A DNA stretch of 64,000 bases from Nitrospinaceae bacterium (GTDB taxonomy: Bacteria; Nitrospinota; Nitrospinia; Nitrospinales; VA-1): contig BQJC01000001.1 in the NCBI GenBank assembly GCA_021604505.1, positions 496,001 to 560,000 of the forward strand, given 5' to 3'. Each line of letters begins with the position of its first letter. Position 1 is the first letter of the stretch. The notes under the pieces were generated by a model that had not been told where the DNA came from, searched no databases, and was given only the letters and a program-made list of their open reading frames with translations. Of this stretch, positions 29,708 through 37,954 are shown one piece after another. Made by a program: the position numbers and the translations under genes.

Positions 29708-31452
29708 CAGGCGCGACTGAGAAAGTAGACCCGCTCGTCTTTCGCGGGCACGTTGAGGTATCGCAAAACCTCTTTCGAGATTTTTCTAAAAACCGGCCCC
29801 GCCACTTCGCCTCCCCAGTAAGCTTTGCGTGGGGAGTCGATCATCACCAAAACCACCAACTTAGGAGCGTCCGCGGGAACAAACCCGACAAATGAAGAGA
29901 GATAGTCTTTTTTCGAATAAGCGCCGGAGACCTTGTCGTACTTTTGCGCCGTTCCTGTTTTTCCAGCGGCTTCAAAACCGGTAAGCGCGGCTGGTGTTCC
30001 GGTTCCGGTTTTGACGGTTTTTTTCAAAATCTCAATCATCTGGCGGCTGGTTTTCTCCGAGATGACTCTGCGGACCCCTTTAGGTGTATAGGTTTCTACC
30101 ACTTTACCATTTTTTAGGACCGCTTTTGTAATTCGTGGAAGCATGAGATTTCCACCGTTGGCGATGGCGCTCAACGCCGCGACCATTTGAATGGGGGTGA
30201 CCGCGATTTCATGCCCGAAGGAGATCGAAGCGAGGGACAAATCCGACCATTGAGAAACGTGTTTCAGTTGTCCGGGGGATTCTCCTGGAAGGTCAATCCC
30301 GGTTTTGTCTCCGAAACCAAATTTCCGGATGTAATTGTAAAAGCTTTGATTACCAATTTTTTGCGCGATTTTTATAGCTCCGATGTTGCTGGATTTGACG
30401 ATGATATTCTGCAGGCTCAACCAGCCGAAACGGTGGTTGGAGGCTTCCCCGATAGGGACCCGGCCAATATGGATTTTCCCGTTTTCACAAAAGAAAAGGT
30501 CATTGGGCTTTGCCGCTCCCGAATCGAGAGCCGCGGCGGCGGCGATGGGTTTGAATATAGACCCCGGTTCGAAAGAGCTGGAAATGGCGGGGTTTTTCCA
30601 TTTTTGCGGAGGATAGGCCAGGTACTTATTGGGATTGAAATGCGGAAAATTGGCCAGGGCCAGGATTTCCCCCGTGTAGGGTTCCATGACGATCGCCGTT
30701 CCTGCTTCTGCCTGGTATTTTTCGATTTGTTCCTTTAAATGGCGCTCCGTGATGAATTGAATCACTTCATCCAGGGTCAGCACGACATCCCGGCTTTTTG
30801 TCTTCGATTTGCCCGATTGCCCGATCGCGCCGATGTTTCGCCCGCGCGCGTCCTTTTCTATGACCCGGCGCACGGTTGTTCCCTTGAGGGTGGATTGATA
30901 GTGATGCTCGACTCCGGAAAGGCCCTGATTGTCCAACCCTACAAATCCGGTCACATTGGCGGCCAGTTCGCGCTTGGGGTAAAACCGCTTTTGTTCGGAA
31001 ATAAAGCCGACCCCCGGCAAGTCGAGGCGGCGCAGCTTTTCAGACGCCTTGAGGTCGCATTTGCGCTTGATCCAGACAAAATGTTTTTTGGAAGAGATTT
31101 TGTTATAGACTTTTTTTTGATCCAGTTGGAGATGAGAAGCGAGCGTTCTGGCGGTGTGTTGTTTGTCCACCACTTTGGAGGGGGTGATGTAGACGGATTC
31201 CACCTCAACATTCATGGCCAGTTCATTTTGATTGCGGTCCAGAATGGTTCCCCGCCCGTAAACAATTTTGGTGGTGGCCGCGTATTGTTTTTCGGATTGA
31301 GCGGCCAACGCCTCATGATTGATGATTTGCAGGAAAAACAGCCGCGCACCCAGGGTGGCCCCGTATAGAATAAAAAGACTGGCGATCAAGATCAGGCGAA
31401 ACCGCAGGACCGAACGAAAATCCTTTGATAGAGTCTGGTTTTTTTTACGCAT
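29707..31452 (-). CDS. ftsI: Septal transpeptidase FtsI (class B penicillin-binding protein)
   Basis: Cross-links septal peptidoglycan as partner of FtsW. A 581-residue bitopic protein: a basic cytoplasmic tail, one membrane segment (LILIASLFILYGATLGARLF), the pedestal domain with GRGTILDRNQNELAMN, and the transpeptidase domain. The active-site triad motifs are SxxK in EPGSIFKPI, SxN in VKSSNIGAI and KTGT in AAGKTGTAQKY. There is no PASTA repeat at the C-terminus. It lies between ftsL and murE. Confidence 0.96.
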   Translation of the reverse strand: MRKKNQTLSKDFRSVLRFRLILIASLFILYGATLGARLFFLQIINHEALAAQSEKQYAATTKIVYGRGTILDRNQNELAMNVEVESVYITPSKVVDKQHTARTLASHLQLDQKKVYNKISSKKHFVWIKRKCDLKASEKLRRLDLPGVGFISEQKRFYPKRELAANVTGFVGLDNQGLSGVEHHYQSTLKGTTVRRVIEKDARGRNIGAIGQSGKSKTKSRDVVLTLDEVIQFITERHLKEQIEKYQAEAGTAIVMEPYTGEILALANFPHFNPNKYLAYPPQKWKNPAISSSFEPGSIFKPIAAAAALDSGAAKPNDLFFCENGKIHIGRVPIGEASNHRFGWLSLQNIIVKSSNIGAIKIAQKIGNQSFYNYIRKFGFGDKTGIDLPGESPGQLKHVSQWSDLSLASISFGHEIAVTPIQMVAALSAIANGGNLMLPRITKAVLKNGKVVETYTPKGVRRVISEKTSRQMIEILKKTVKTGTGTPAALTGFEAAGKTGTAQKYDKVSGAYSKKDYLSSFVGFVPADAPKLVVLVMIDSPRKAYWGGEVAGPVFRKISKEVLRYLNVPAKDERVYFLSRA

Positions 31453-31458
31453 GATGCT

Positions 31459-31776
31459 TTACTTTAAAAAGACCGTTACGATCTGCCCTTCTTTCGGAGG
31501 TTGAAGATCGGTGTGTTCTTTTGCAAGGGTGTAAATGCGGTCCAAAGATTGCAAACTTTCCTTTTCCAGCCGTAAAAGTTGATTTTCTTTCATCAACTGT
31601 CGCTGCTCCTGAGCCAAACGCTGATATTCATAGGACATTTTTACCTTTTTTACATTTGGCCAGACAATTCCCATAGCGCCGACCATCAACAAAATGGAAA
31701 CCATCAACATCATCCGGAATTTTCTCGGCGATACGTGGATCCGGGTTTTTGCCATTCGCCGGACCCAGCTAAACAT
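31459..31776 (-). CDS. ftsL: Cell division protein FtsL
   Basis: Small bitopic divisome protein, called from position and architecture: a short basic N-terminus, one membrane segment (MLMVSILLMVGAMGIVWP) and a leucine-zipper-like coiled coil (YQRLAQEQRQLMKENQLLRL and on). FtsL pairs with FtsB and FtsQ. Between rsmH and ftsI is its normal place. The ATG at 31776 overlaps the rsmH stop by 8 nt; a TTG at 31791 is in frame, as is an ATG at 31755. From 31776 it has 105 residues. Confidence 0.85.
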   Translation of the reverse strand: MFSWVRRMAKTRIHVSPRKFRMMLMVSILLMVGAMGIVWPNVKKVKMSYEYQRLAQEQRQLMKENQLLRLEKESLQSLDRIYTLAKEHTDLQPPKEGQIVTVFLK

Positions 31777-32710
31777 AAACCCTTTCGGCAACTCTCATCT
31801 TTGCGCTTGAAGAGCGAGGATTGACAGCCATTTCGTCTTGGCCCGGTTTGATGACCCGTCTGCTGATAACTTTGAGTGTTGGTTTTCTGCCACAGACGCA
31901 CACGGGAATCCTCGGCGGGCAGATACAACCTTTTTCCTCCTGCTGAAAAAAATTTTTTACGATTCGGTCTTCCAGAGAGTGAAATGAAATGGTGACCACA
32001 CGAGCTCCCGCGTTGAGGATTCCCAGGGAATCCTGCAACGCGGATTTGAGATGCATGAGCTCGCGGTTAACAGCAATGCGCAGGGCTTGGAAGGTCCGGG
32101 TTGCGGGATGAATCTTTGCAGGACGCCTTGAAGCTAATGCGCCGGAGAGGATTTTAGATAACTGAAGAGTGGAAACAATAGGGCTGCTTGCCTGCGCTTT
32201 GCGGATCGCCCGTACGATCTTTCGGTAACGGCGTTCTTCGCCGTAATTCTTGATGATGGACTCCAATTCTCCGTCAGGAAGGGTTTCCAGAAGCTTTGCT
32301 GCCGTGACCCCCTGGGAAGTGTCCATCCGCATGTCTAAAGGGCCGTTGCGCATGAAGCTGAATCCGCGCTCCGGACGATCGAGTTGCGGGGAGGAAACTC
32401 CGAGGTCGGTTAGAAAACCATCGACTTTTTCGATGTTGGAATCTTTTAGAATGCTTTGAATTTCGCTGTAGTTGCCGTGGACATAGGTCACTCTGTCTCC
32501 AAACCGGGCCAGGCGTTTTTTGGCTCTTTCCAGGGCGCTGGCATCACGGTCCAAGCCCATCACGCGTAGCCGGGGTCCGGTGTTTTTAAGAATGAATTCT
32601 GTGTGACCTCCGTCTCCTAGAGTGCCATCCACGATCAACCCCTCCTCCTTCTTTCCTATCAGGTACTGAAAGACTTCTTCTTTTAATACCGGTTCGTGGA
32701 ATTTCGCCAT
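31769..32710 (-). CDS. rsmH: 16S rRNA (cytosine1402-N4)-methyltransferase RsmH (MraW)
   Basis: SAM-dependent enzyme that methylates N4 of C1402 in 16S rRNA. The protein starts FHEPVLKEEVFQYL and has the SAM loop IVDGTLGDGGHTEFIL, GFLTDLGVSSPQLDRPERGFSFM (in part), FQALRIAVNREL and TISFHSLEDRIVKNFF. 313 residues, normal. It lies second in the dcw cluster, 59 nt after mraZ. Confidence 0.97.
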   Translation of the reverse strand: MAKFHEPVLKEEVFQYLIGKKEEGLIVDGTLGDGGHTEFILKNTGPRLRVMGLDRDASALERAKKRLARFGDRVTYVHGNYSEIQSILKDSNIEKVDGFLTDLGVSSPQLDRPERGFSFMRNGPLDMRMDTSQGVTAAKLLETLPDGELESIIKNYGEERRYRKIVRAIRKAQASSPIVSTLQLSKILSGALASRRPAKIHPATRTFQALRIAVNRELMHLKSALQDSLGILNAGARVVTISFHSLEDRIVKNFFQQEEKGCICPPRIPVCVCGRKPTLKVISRRVIKPGQDEMAVNPRSSSAKMRVAERVYV

Positions 32711-32769
32711 TGCTTATCCGGATTCCTATGGCGGCGGTTTTTCATGGAAAAACCCTCCGCGATTCCAAA

Positions 32770-33168
32770 TCACCCGGACTCCTTTGCCAAGCGGCCTTTA
32801 GACCAGATTTCAAAGGAGTTCGCCATCCCGATCAGGACGGCCTCTTCTTTCAGCAGAATTCCCACCTTCTCCCGTTGGTTGGCTGGAAGCGATATTTTCC
32901 CGGACTTGATTTCTCCCTCAGTTGCGTTCCGGAAAACCTGCCGCATTTTTCTTCTCTCTTCTTCATTCTGAGAATCCTTGTTGGCCTGCACTTCTTTCTC
33001 AGTTTCAGCCCATTCCTTTTGCGGATAAATCATGAGATAATTTTCCCGGGAACATACAACGATATTGGAGCCATATTTTTCGTCAAAAATGGCTTTGAAT
33101 TTAGCGGGCACATTGAATCGCCCGCTGCCATCAATAACGATAGGATGTTCTCCGAGGAAACTGTTCAT
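32770..33168 (-). CDS. mraZ: Transcriptional regulator MraZ
   Basis: Ring-forming DNA-binding protein that represses its own dcw cluster in the bacteria where it was tested. Two AbrB-like half-domains are visible: IDGSGRFNVPAKFKAIFDEKYG and, later, GKISLPANQREKVGILLKEEAVLIG. The ATG at 33168 gives 132 residues starting MNSFLGEHPIVI, which fits the family; the frame is open to 33288 but the extra part has no family likeness. The ribosome binding site is poor. It is the first gene of the cluster; direct repeats in its leader may be its operator. Confidence 0.93.
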   Translation of the reverse strand: MNSFLGEHPIVIDGSGRFNVPAKFKAIFDEKYGSNIVVCSRENYLMIYPQKEWAETEKEVQANKDSQNEEERRKMRQVFRNATEGEIKSGKISLPANQREKVGILLKEEAVLIGMANSFEIWSKGRLAKESG

Positions 33169-33215
33169 TGTTCTAAAACCACTTTTTAAGCCTTGTTCGC
33201 GACCGTTTATCTTGA

Positions 33216-33259
33216 GACGTTTTAAGACGAAATGCGTATAAACTGCGACGTTTTGAGAC
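33216..33259 (-). repeat. Pair of 13-bp direct repeats in the mraZ leader
   Basis: GACGTTTTAAGAC (33216-33228) and GACGTTTTGAGAC (33247-33259), plus-strand reading, differ by one base and are 31 bp apart, close to three helical turns. They lie directly downstream of the dcw promoter, where a repressor could act. Confidence 0.6.
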
Positions 33260-33260
33260 A

Positions 33261-33288
33261 ATCCTAACACATTCAAAACCGCTGTCAA
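33261..33288 (-). promoter_or_regulatory. Probable promoter of the dcw cluster
   Basis: On the minus strand TTGACA (33283-33288), 16-nt spacer, TAGGAT (33261-33266). It would start transcription near 33255, giving an ~85-nt leader before mraZ. Confidence 0.55.
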
Positions 33289-33593
33289 CAGAAAAGAAAT
33301 GCCTGATTTGGGTTTAACTTATTGAAAAAAACAGAGTTCTGGAAAACCCTTTAAATGCTTGGGTTTTCTTGGGCTGAGACGACCCATGGCAGCGAATTGA
33401 AAATCCGTTTCAATTTATTTGATTTACACCTTAGGTAAATTGGATGGAAACCGGGCTTCCGGCCAAGTGGGAAAGCGGCGGAAATTCCGCGGGGTTTTTT
33501 CAGGGAGTGAAAAGAAAAGGGTTTCCCTTTTGACGGAAGTTAAACGCATCCTTTCATCAGTAAGATCGCGGTGCTGAATAGAATGGAATTGCT

Positions 33594-33623
33594 TTGACAA
33601 GCGTAAATTGCCAATGATAGTAT
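33594..33623 (+). promoter_or_regulatory. Probable promoter of the ccm operon
   Basis: TTGACA (33594-33599), 18-nt spacer, TAGTAT (33618-33623), about 50 nt before ccmE. Confidence 0.5.
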
Positions 33624-33676
33624 TTAGATATTAAGTCGTTATTTTTTCAATTTCTTGTGATAGTTGAGGCGTATTT

Positions 33677-34168
33677 ATGATGCCGAAAAAGACCAAATTT
33701 GTGATTGGCAGTGCTTTTATCGTGATTGCGATCGGGTACCTTATCAGTATGGGGATCAGCACCACTTCTCAATACTTTTTCACGGTGGATGAATTGATGA
33801 GCCAGAAGGTTTCCTATGCAGGTACCGGCTTAAAGGTGAAGGGAAACGTGGTCAACGGTTCCATTGTCCGGGACTCTGACAATTTTTTGAAAATCAATTT
33901 TTCTATCGAGGACAAGAGTTCCAATCTTGATGTCATATACGAAGGAATCATTCCGGATATGTTCAAGGATGGGCAGGAAGTGGTGGTTGAGGGAACGTTA
34001 GCCAAGGATGGGGTGTTTCATGCAAATACGCTGTTGACCAGTTGCCCGTCAAAGTACGAGGCCGAAAAGGAAGCCGGGAAATCGCACCCCGGAACCTTGC
34101 CGAATCTGGATAAATATAAAGACTTAAATCCCAAATCAACAGAATCCTTACCAAAAACCAAGATTTAA
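33677..34168 (+). CDS. ccmE: Cytochrome c maturation protein CcmE, CxxxY variant
   Basis: Periplasmic heme chaperone that carries heme from CcmC to CcmF. The 163-residue protein has an N-terminal membrane anchor (KFVIGSAFIVIAIGYLIS) and the OB-fold strands FFTVDELM, LKVKGNVVNGSIVR, VIYEGIIPDMFKDGQEVVVEG. In the classic protein heme binds a histidine in an HxxxY motif after LxAKH; here the site reads LLTSCPSKYEAEKE, with Cys123 and Tyr127, that is CxxxY. The CxxxY form is known from archaea and some bacteria with a variant System I. The first gene of the ccm operon, GAGG upstream. Confidence 0.93.
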   Translation: MMPKKTKFVIGSAFIVIAIGYLISMGISTTSQYFFTVDELMSQKVSYAGTGLKVKGNVVNGSIVRDSDNFLKINFSIEDKSSNLDVIYEGIIPDMFKDGQEVVVEGTLAKDGVFHANTLLTSCPSKYEAEKEAGKSHPGTLPNLDKYKDLNPKSTESLPKTKI

Positions 34169-34248
34169 TTTCCCTTTCATTATTAACATCTAAATCGTCC
34201 TCGATGTCATTTCTTATAGGCACCGGAGCGGCGGCGGGTGATTTGTAA

Positions 34249-36261
34249 ATGAATGATATCGGCGAATTTATTTTACTGGTAGCGCTTGCCACTGCTCTGT
34301 ATGGCGTCGTTTCCTACGTCATGGCCATCAATGGCAACCGCATTGACCTGTACCTGAGTGCGGATAAGACCCCGGTCATTGTTTGGGGATGTGTGGTCAT
34401 CGCTTCGATTGCCCTTTGGAGGGCTTTTCTAACCGATGACTTCAGCCTGCAGTACGTATGGGCGTATTCCAACCGGGAACTGGATACCTTTTATAAGGTC
34501 TCTTCGTTCTGGGGTGGGCAAAAGGGTTCCCTTCTGTTTTGGACCCTGATTCTGACCACCTACATGACCGTGGTTTATTTCCAGAACCGGAAAAAAAATA
34601 TCCGTGTGATGCCCTACGCGATGACGATCATGCTGCTGATCGTCATCTTTTTTCTCTTTTTACTTAATTTTTCCACCAATCCTTTCGAACGCATCCCCCT
34701 TCCACCGGAAGATGGCCGGGGCTTGAACCCGCTCCTGCAAAATTACTGGATGGTCATTCATCCGCCGACCCTGTATCTCGGTTATGTGGGCTTTACGGTT
34801 CCCTTCGCTTTTGCGATGGCGGCCCTCATCAGCAAAAATCTCGATGACGGCTGGATTCGCCTGACCCGGAAATGGACCCTGCTGGCCTGGTTCTTTCTAT
34901 GTATGGGCAATCTGTTTGGCGCTTCCTGGGCTTATGTGGAACTGGGCTGGGGCGGTTACTGGGCCTGGGACCCGGTGGAAAACGCGGCGTTCATGCCTTT
35001 GCTGGTCGCGACGGCGTTTTTACATTCCATTCAGATCCAGGAAAAAAAGGACATGATGAAGGTCTGGAACATGTCACTTGTCCTGTTGACCTTCGTGATG
35101 ACCATTTTCGGAACCTTCATTACCCGAAGCGGCCTGATTCAATCCGTGCACACCTTTGACGAAGCGACGCTGGGCTATTATTTTCTGGGATTTTTAGGGG
35201 TCATCATTTCCATCTGCGTGACGATGATCATCCTCAGGCTTCCATTATTAAAAAGCAAAAACGAGCTGGATTCTTTTTTGTCCAGAGAGAGCAGTTTTCT
35301 CTTCAATAATCTCGTACTTTTGGGCATCGGATTTGCGACCTTCTGGGGAACGATTTTTCCGATCATCTCGGAAGCGGTCCGTGGCGTGAAAATCACCGTG
35401 GGTCCGCCGTTTTACAATCAGGTCAATGTTCCGATCGGGCTGGTCTTGCTGGCCCTGATAGGTATCGGTCCGGTGATCGCCTGGAAGCGGGCCACCTGGT
35501 CCAACCTGAAGAAAAACTTTCTGATGCCCGTTGCCGCCGCTCTCATTGCCGCCGCCGTGCTGTTTCCCATCGTTCCGTTAAAAGAGCGGGCGGAGATCTT
35601 TACTTACATCACGTTCATCCTTTGCGTTTTTGTGATGACTTGCATCCTGAAGGAATTTTTCAAGGGGGCGCTGGCCCGCCGGGAACAACATGGCGGCACT
35701 TTTATCGGAGAAGTCGCTTCCCTGACCTGGCACAACAAGCGCCGCTACGGAGGCTATATCGTGCATATTGGCGTGGTGCTGATCTTTGCCGGCATCGCCG
35801 GCTCGCAGGCTTATGGAGTCCACGACCAGAGGCATTTGAAGATAGGAGAAAGCATCAAACTCCGCAACTACACGATCACTTATGAGAAACTGAACGCGGT
35901 GGAGGCGACTTCCGTTAAAACCCGTGTCATTGCCCAGATCGGGGTTTACCGTGACAACCAGCGGGTATGGACGGGACGCCCGGAAAAAGAATTTTACAAA
36001 GGGCAGAATCAACCGGTGTCTGAGGTGGACGTGCTTTCCACGATCGTTGAGGATGTCTATTTGATTCTGGCCGATTTCAGAGAAGATGAATCCGCCACTA
36101 TAAAAGTATACATTAATCCAATGGTCAGTTGGTTGTGGACGGGGGGATGGGTCATTGCCTTTGGAACGATGGTCTGCATGTGGCCGGACAGGCTCGAACA
36201 GAGACGAAGACTGTCCAGAATGAAAAAACAGGAAGCCCTGTTTGCCCCGGCTCAGGAGTGA
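34249..36261 (+). CDS. ccmF: Cytochrome c heme lyase subunit CcmF
   Basis: Large membrane protein (670 residues, about 15 membrane segments) that ligates heme to apocytochrome c. The WWD heme-handling motif is GWGGYWAWDPVENAAFMPLL; the flanking histidines are in MVIHPPTLYLGYVG and in AFLHSIQIQ, and FITRSGLIQSVHTF is also conserved. The C-terminal periplasmic part (about 500-620) carries RRYGGYIVHIGVVLIFAGI and a beta-rich region. It comes 80 nt after ccmE and directly before the ccmH-like gene. Confidence 0.96.
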   Translation: MNDIGEFILLVALATALYGVVSYVMAINGNRIDLYLSADKTPVIVWGCVVIASIALWRAFLTDDFSLQYVWAYSNRELDTFYKVSSFWGGQKGSLLFWTLILTTYMTVVYFQNRKKNIRVMPYAMTIMLLIVIFFLFLLNFSTNPFERIPLPPEDGRGLNPLLQNYWMVIHPPTLYLGYVGFTVPFAFAMAALISKNLDDGWIRLTRKWTLLAWFFLCMGNLFGASWAYVELGWGGYWAWDPVENAAFMPLLVATAFLHSIQIQEKKDMMKVWNMSLVLLTFVMTIFGTFITRSGLIQSVHTFDEATLGYYFLGFLGVIISICVTMIILRLPLLKSKNELDSFLSRESSFLFNNLVLLGIGFATFWGTIFPIISEAVRGVKITVGPPFYNQVNVPIGLVLLALIGIGPVIAWKRATWSNLKKNFLMPVAAALIAAAVLFPIVPLKERAEIFTYITFILCVFVMTCILKEFFKGALARREQHGGTFIGEVASLTWHNKRRYGGYIVHIGVVLIFAGIAGSQAYGVHDQRHLKIGESIKLRNYTITYEKLNAVEATSVKTRVIAQIGVYRDNQRVWTGRPEKEFYKGQNQPVSEVDVLSTIVEDVYLILADFREDESATIKVYINPMVSWLWTGGWVIAFGTMVCMWPDRLEQRRRLSRMKKQEALFAPAQE

Positions 36262-36265
36262 TGCC

Positions 36266-36754
36266 ATGATGAAAAAACATTCAACCCTTTTAGGGATCCT
36301 GCTGGCGATGTTTTTACTGGTCGGGTCCGCCGCATTATCCCAGGCCGCAGCGTTACTGGCCGACCTGGAAAATGCGTTGATGTGTAAGTGTGAGGACAAG
36401 TGCGGAAAAGTCCTCATCAACTGCACGTGTGCGACGTCAGACAAAACCAGAGCCGAATTTACCAAACTGCTGGACTCCGGGCTCACGGTGGATCAGATCA
36501 TTGCAGACCAGGTGACCAAGCATGGGGAAACCGTGCTGTCCGCTCCCACAAAAAACGGATTCAACCTCACGGCATGGGTGACCCCGTTTGTCGCTCTCCT
36601 TGCGGGCGGATTCGGTCTGGGTAAAATCATCGAGGCTTGGAAACGTAAAGGAAGCTCAGACAATCAGCAGGTTGAGGCGGAAGAAACCGCAACCCCCATT
36701 CCCAGTAAATATTCGGATCGTCTGCGTGAAGAATTGGACAAAATTGAGTCGTAA
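36266..36754 (+). CDS. CcmH-like thiol protein with five-cysteine motif
   Basis: A 162-residue exported protein: signal peptide (1-28), cysteine cluster Cys40, 42, 46, 53, 55 (ALMCKCEDKCGKVLINCTC), a helical segment AEFTKLLDSGLTVDQIIADQ, the phrase KHGETVLSAPTKNG, a membrane segment (about 101-120) and a charged cytoplasmic tail. The helices, the YGExVLxxP-like phrase and the membrane segment match CcmH, which reduces apocytochrome thiols with an LRCxxC pair. Here that pair is replaced by CxC-x3-C-x6-CxC, closer to a metal or multi-thiol site. The position after ccmF supports a CcmH role. ATG at 36266 has CAGGAG upstream. Confidence 0.75.
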   Translation: MMKKHSTLLGILLAMFLLVGSAALSQAAALLADLENALMCKCEDKCGKVLINCTCATSDKTRAEFTKLLDSGLTVDQIIADQVTKHGETVLSAPTKNGFNLTAWVTPFVALLAGGFGLGKIIEAWKRKGSSDNQQVEAEETATPIPSKYSDRLREELDKIES

Positions 36755-36757
36755 AGG

Positions 36758-37096
36758 ATGAATTTTGTCCAATTCCTACAACTGATTCTTGTATTGGCAA
36801 TTTTAGGCGCGGTGGGATTGCCGCTGTTTCGCGGGCTGTCCAAAGTGAAATTGTTCGCTAAACTGGACAAAGCCGGGGAAGAATACAAGCATCTTCTCGT
36901 CCGCAAAGAAGAAGTCCTTCTTTCGATCAAGGATTTGGAATTCGATTGGAAGACGGATAAGATTTCCGAGGAGGATTACCAGGGCCTTCGCAATAAACTC
37001 GAAAGTGAAGCGGTGGCCCTGCTGGAAAGACTGGAACAATTGGAAAAAGAAAAAAAGAAAGGCAAGAAATCATCCAAGCCCGCCAATGTGGTCTGA
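36758..37096 (+). CDS. Small membrane-anchored coiled-coil protein, CcmI-like
   Basis: A 112-residue protein with one N-terminal membrane segment (FLQLILVLAILGAVGLPLF) and a charged helical body: LLVRKEEVLLSIKDLEFDWKTDKISEEDYQGLRNKLE (in part) and a Lys-rich end. The phrase KDLEFDxxxxKISEEDY is common in CcmI N-terminal regions and in small cytochrome biogenesis proteins. The TPR part of full-length CcmI is missing. It lies between the ccmH-like gene and ccmA, 3 nt after the former, so a role in presenting apocytochrome or in complex assembly is likely but not shown. Confidence 0.65.
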   Translation: MNFVQFLQLILVLAILGAVGLPLFRGLSKVKLFAKLDKAGEEYKHLLVRKEEVLLSIKDLEFDWKTDKISEEDYQGLRNKLESEAVALLERLEQLEKEKKKGKKSSKPANVV

Positions 37097-37141
37097 TTCC
37101 ACCCGCAGTACCGCCCTTTACCCCCATCCGCTTCTCTTGAT

Positions 37142-37882
37142 ATGACAGACTCCGCCTACAATGTCTCGTGCGATCCCGTTATCCAGGTGAAAGACATTCG
37201 AAAAGTCTTCGGTGTTCTGCAGGCCTTGAGTGGAGTCAGCTTTGAATTGCATGCAGGAGAGTTTCTGACCGTTTTTGGTCCCAACGGCGCGGGGAAAACC
37301 ACCTTGATCAAAATCCTGTCCGGGCTGACGCGGCCGACGAGCGGAGTGGCGATGGTGGCGGGATATGATGTGATTGCGGGAGACCCCCGGTTGCGCAGGG
37401 AACTTGGCGTTATCGCCCACGCCTCCTGCCTGTACGCCGATTTGAGCGCTCTCGAGAATCTTGTGTTTTATGCCAATATGTACGGTCTTGAAAATCCCAA
37501 AGAGAAGGCGTCCCAGGCCATAGAGGAGGTTGGGCTCAAGAATCGCATGCACGATCGCATTCGGACTTTTTCCAGAGGCATGCAACAGCGCATTTCCATC
37601 GCCCGCGCAGTCCTTCACGACCCTTCCGTGTTGTTTCTGGATGAGCCGTTCACTGGTCTCGACCCGCATGGTTCCAACATCCTTAAGGAATACCTGCATT
37701 CCCTGCACACAGAAAAACGAACGATCATCATGACCACACACGATCTTTCCTGCGGCTTGGAAATGAGCGATAAAATTGCCGTGCAAGCGAGAGGGCGGTT
37801 TGTATTGTTTGAAAATGTTGACAAATTGGACAAACACCGGTTTGAGGAGCTGTATTTTGATACGATCAACAACAGCAACTGA
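37142..37882 (+). CDS. ccmA: Heme exporter ATP-binding protein CcmA
   Basis: ABC-type ATPase of the CcmABCD complex that frees holo-CcmE from CcmC. Walker A FGPNGAGKTTLIKIL, the ABC signature FSRGMQQRISIARAVL, Walker B SVLFLDEPFTGLD and the switch histidine in IMTTHDLS are all present. 246 residues, a little longer than the ~210 of Escherichia coli. It is followed by ccmB after 72 nt. Confidence 0.92.
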   Translation: MTDSAYNVSCDPVIQVKDIRKVFGVLQALSGVSFELHAGEFLTVFGPNGAGKTTLIKILSGLTRPTSGVAMVAGYDVIAGDPRLRRELGVIAHASCLYADLSALENLVFYANMYGLENPKEKASQAIEEVGLKNRMHDRIRTFSRGMQQRISIARAVLHDPSVLFLDEPFTGLDPHGSNILKEYLHSLHTEKRTIIMTTHDLSCGLEMSDKIAVQARGRFVLFENVDKLDKHRFEELYFDTINNSN

Positions 37883-37954
37883 GGCTTGGTTGAAGGGGAT
37901 GACCGTGTTTGGCCGAAGGGTCGGGCTGGATAAAAACTTTTTGATTGAGGACCC

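Larger units (their letters stand above)
33169..33676. promoter_or_regulatory. Divergent regulatory region between mraZ and ccmE
   Basis: About 500 nt without a gene. It holds a minus-strand promoter for the dcw cluster, a plus-strand promoter for the ccm operon, two direct repeats in the mraZ leader, and inverted repeats AATTGAAA/TTTCAATT (33395-33415), ATTTAC/GTAAAT (about 33422-33440) and GCGGAAATTCCGC near 33478. The roles of the inverted repeats are not known. Confidence 0.55.

Noticed and set aside
35578-36486. Minus-strand frame of 302 codons across the ccmF-ccmH junction
   Set aside because: It spans two well-supported genes on the other strand and has no family motif.
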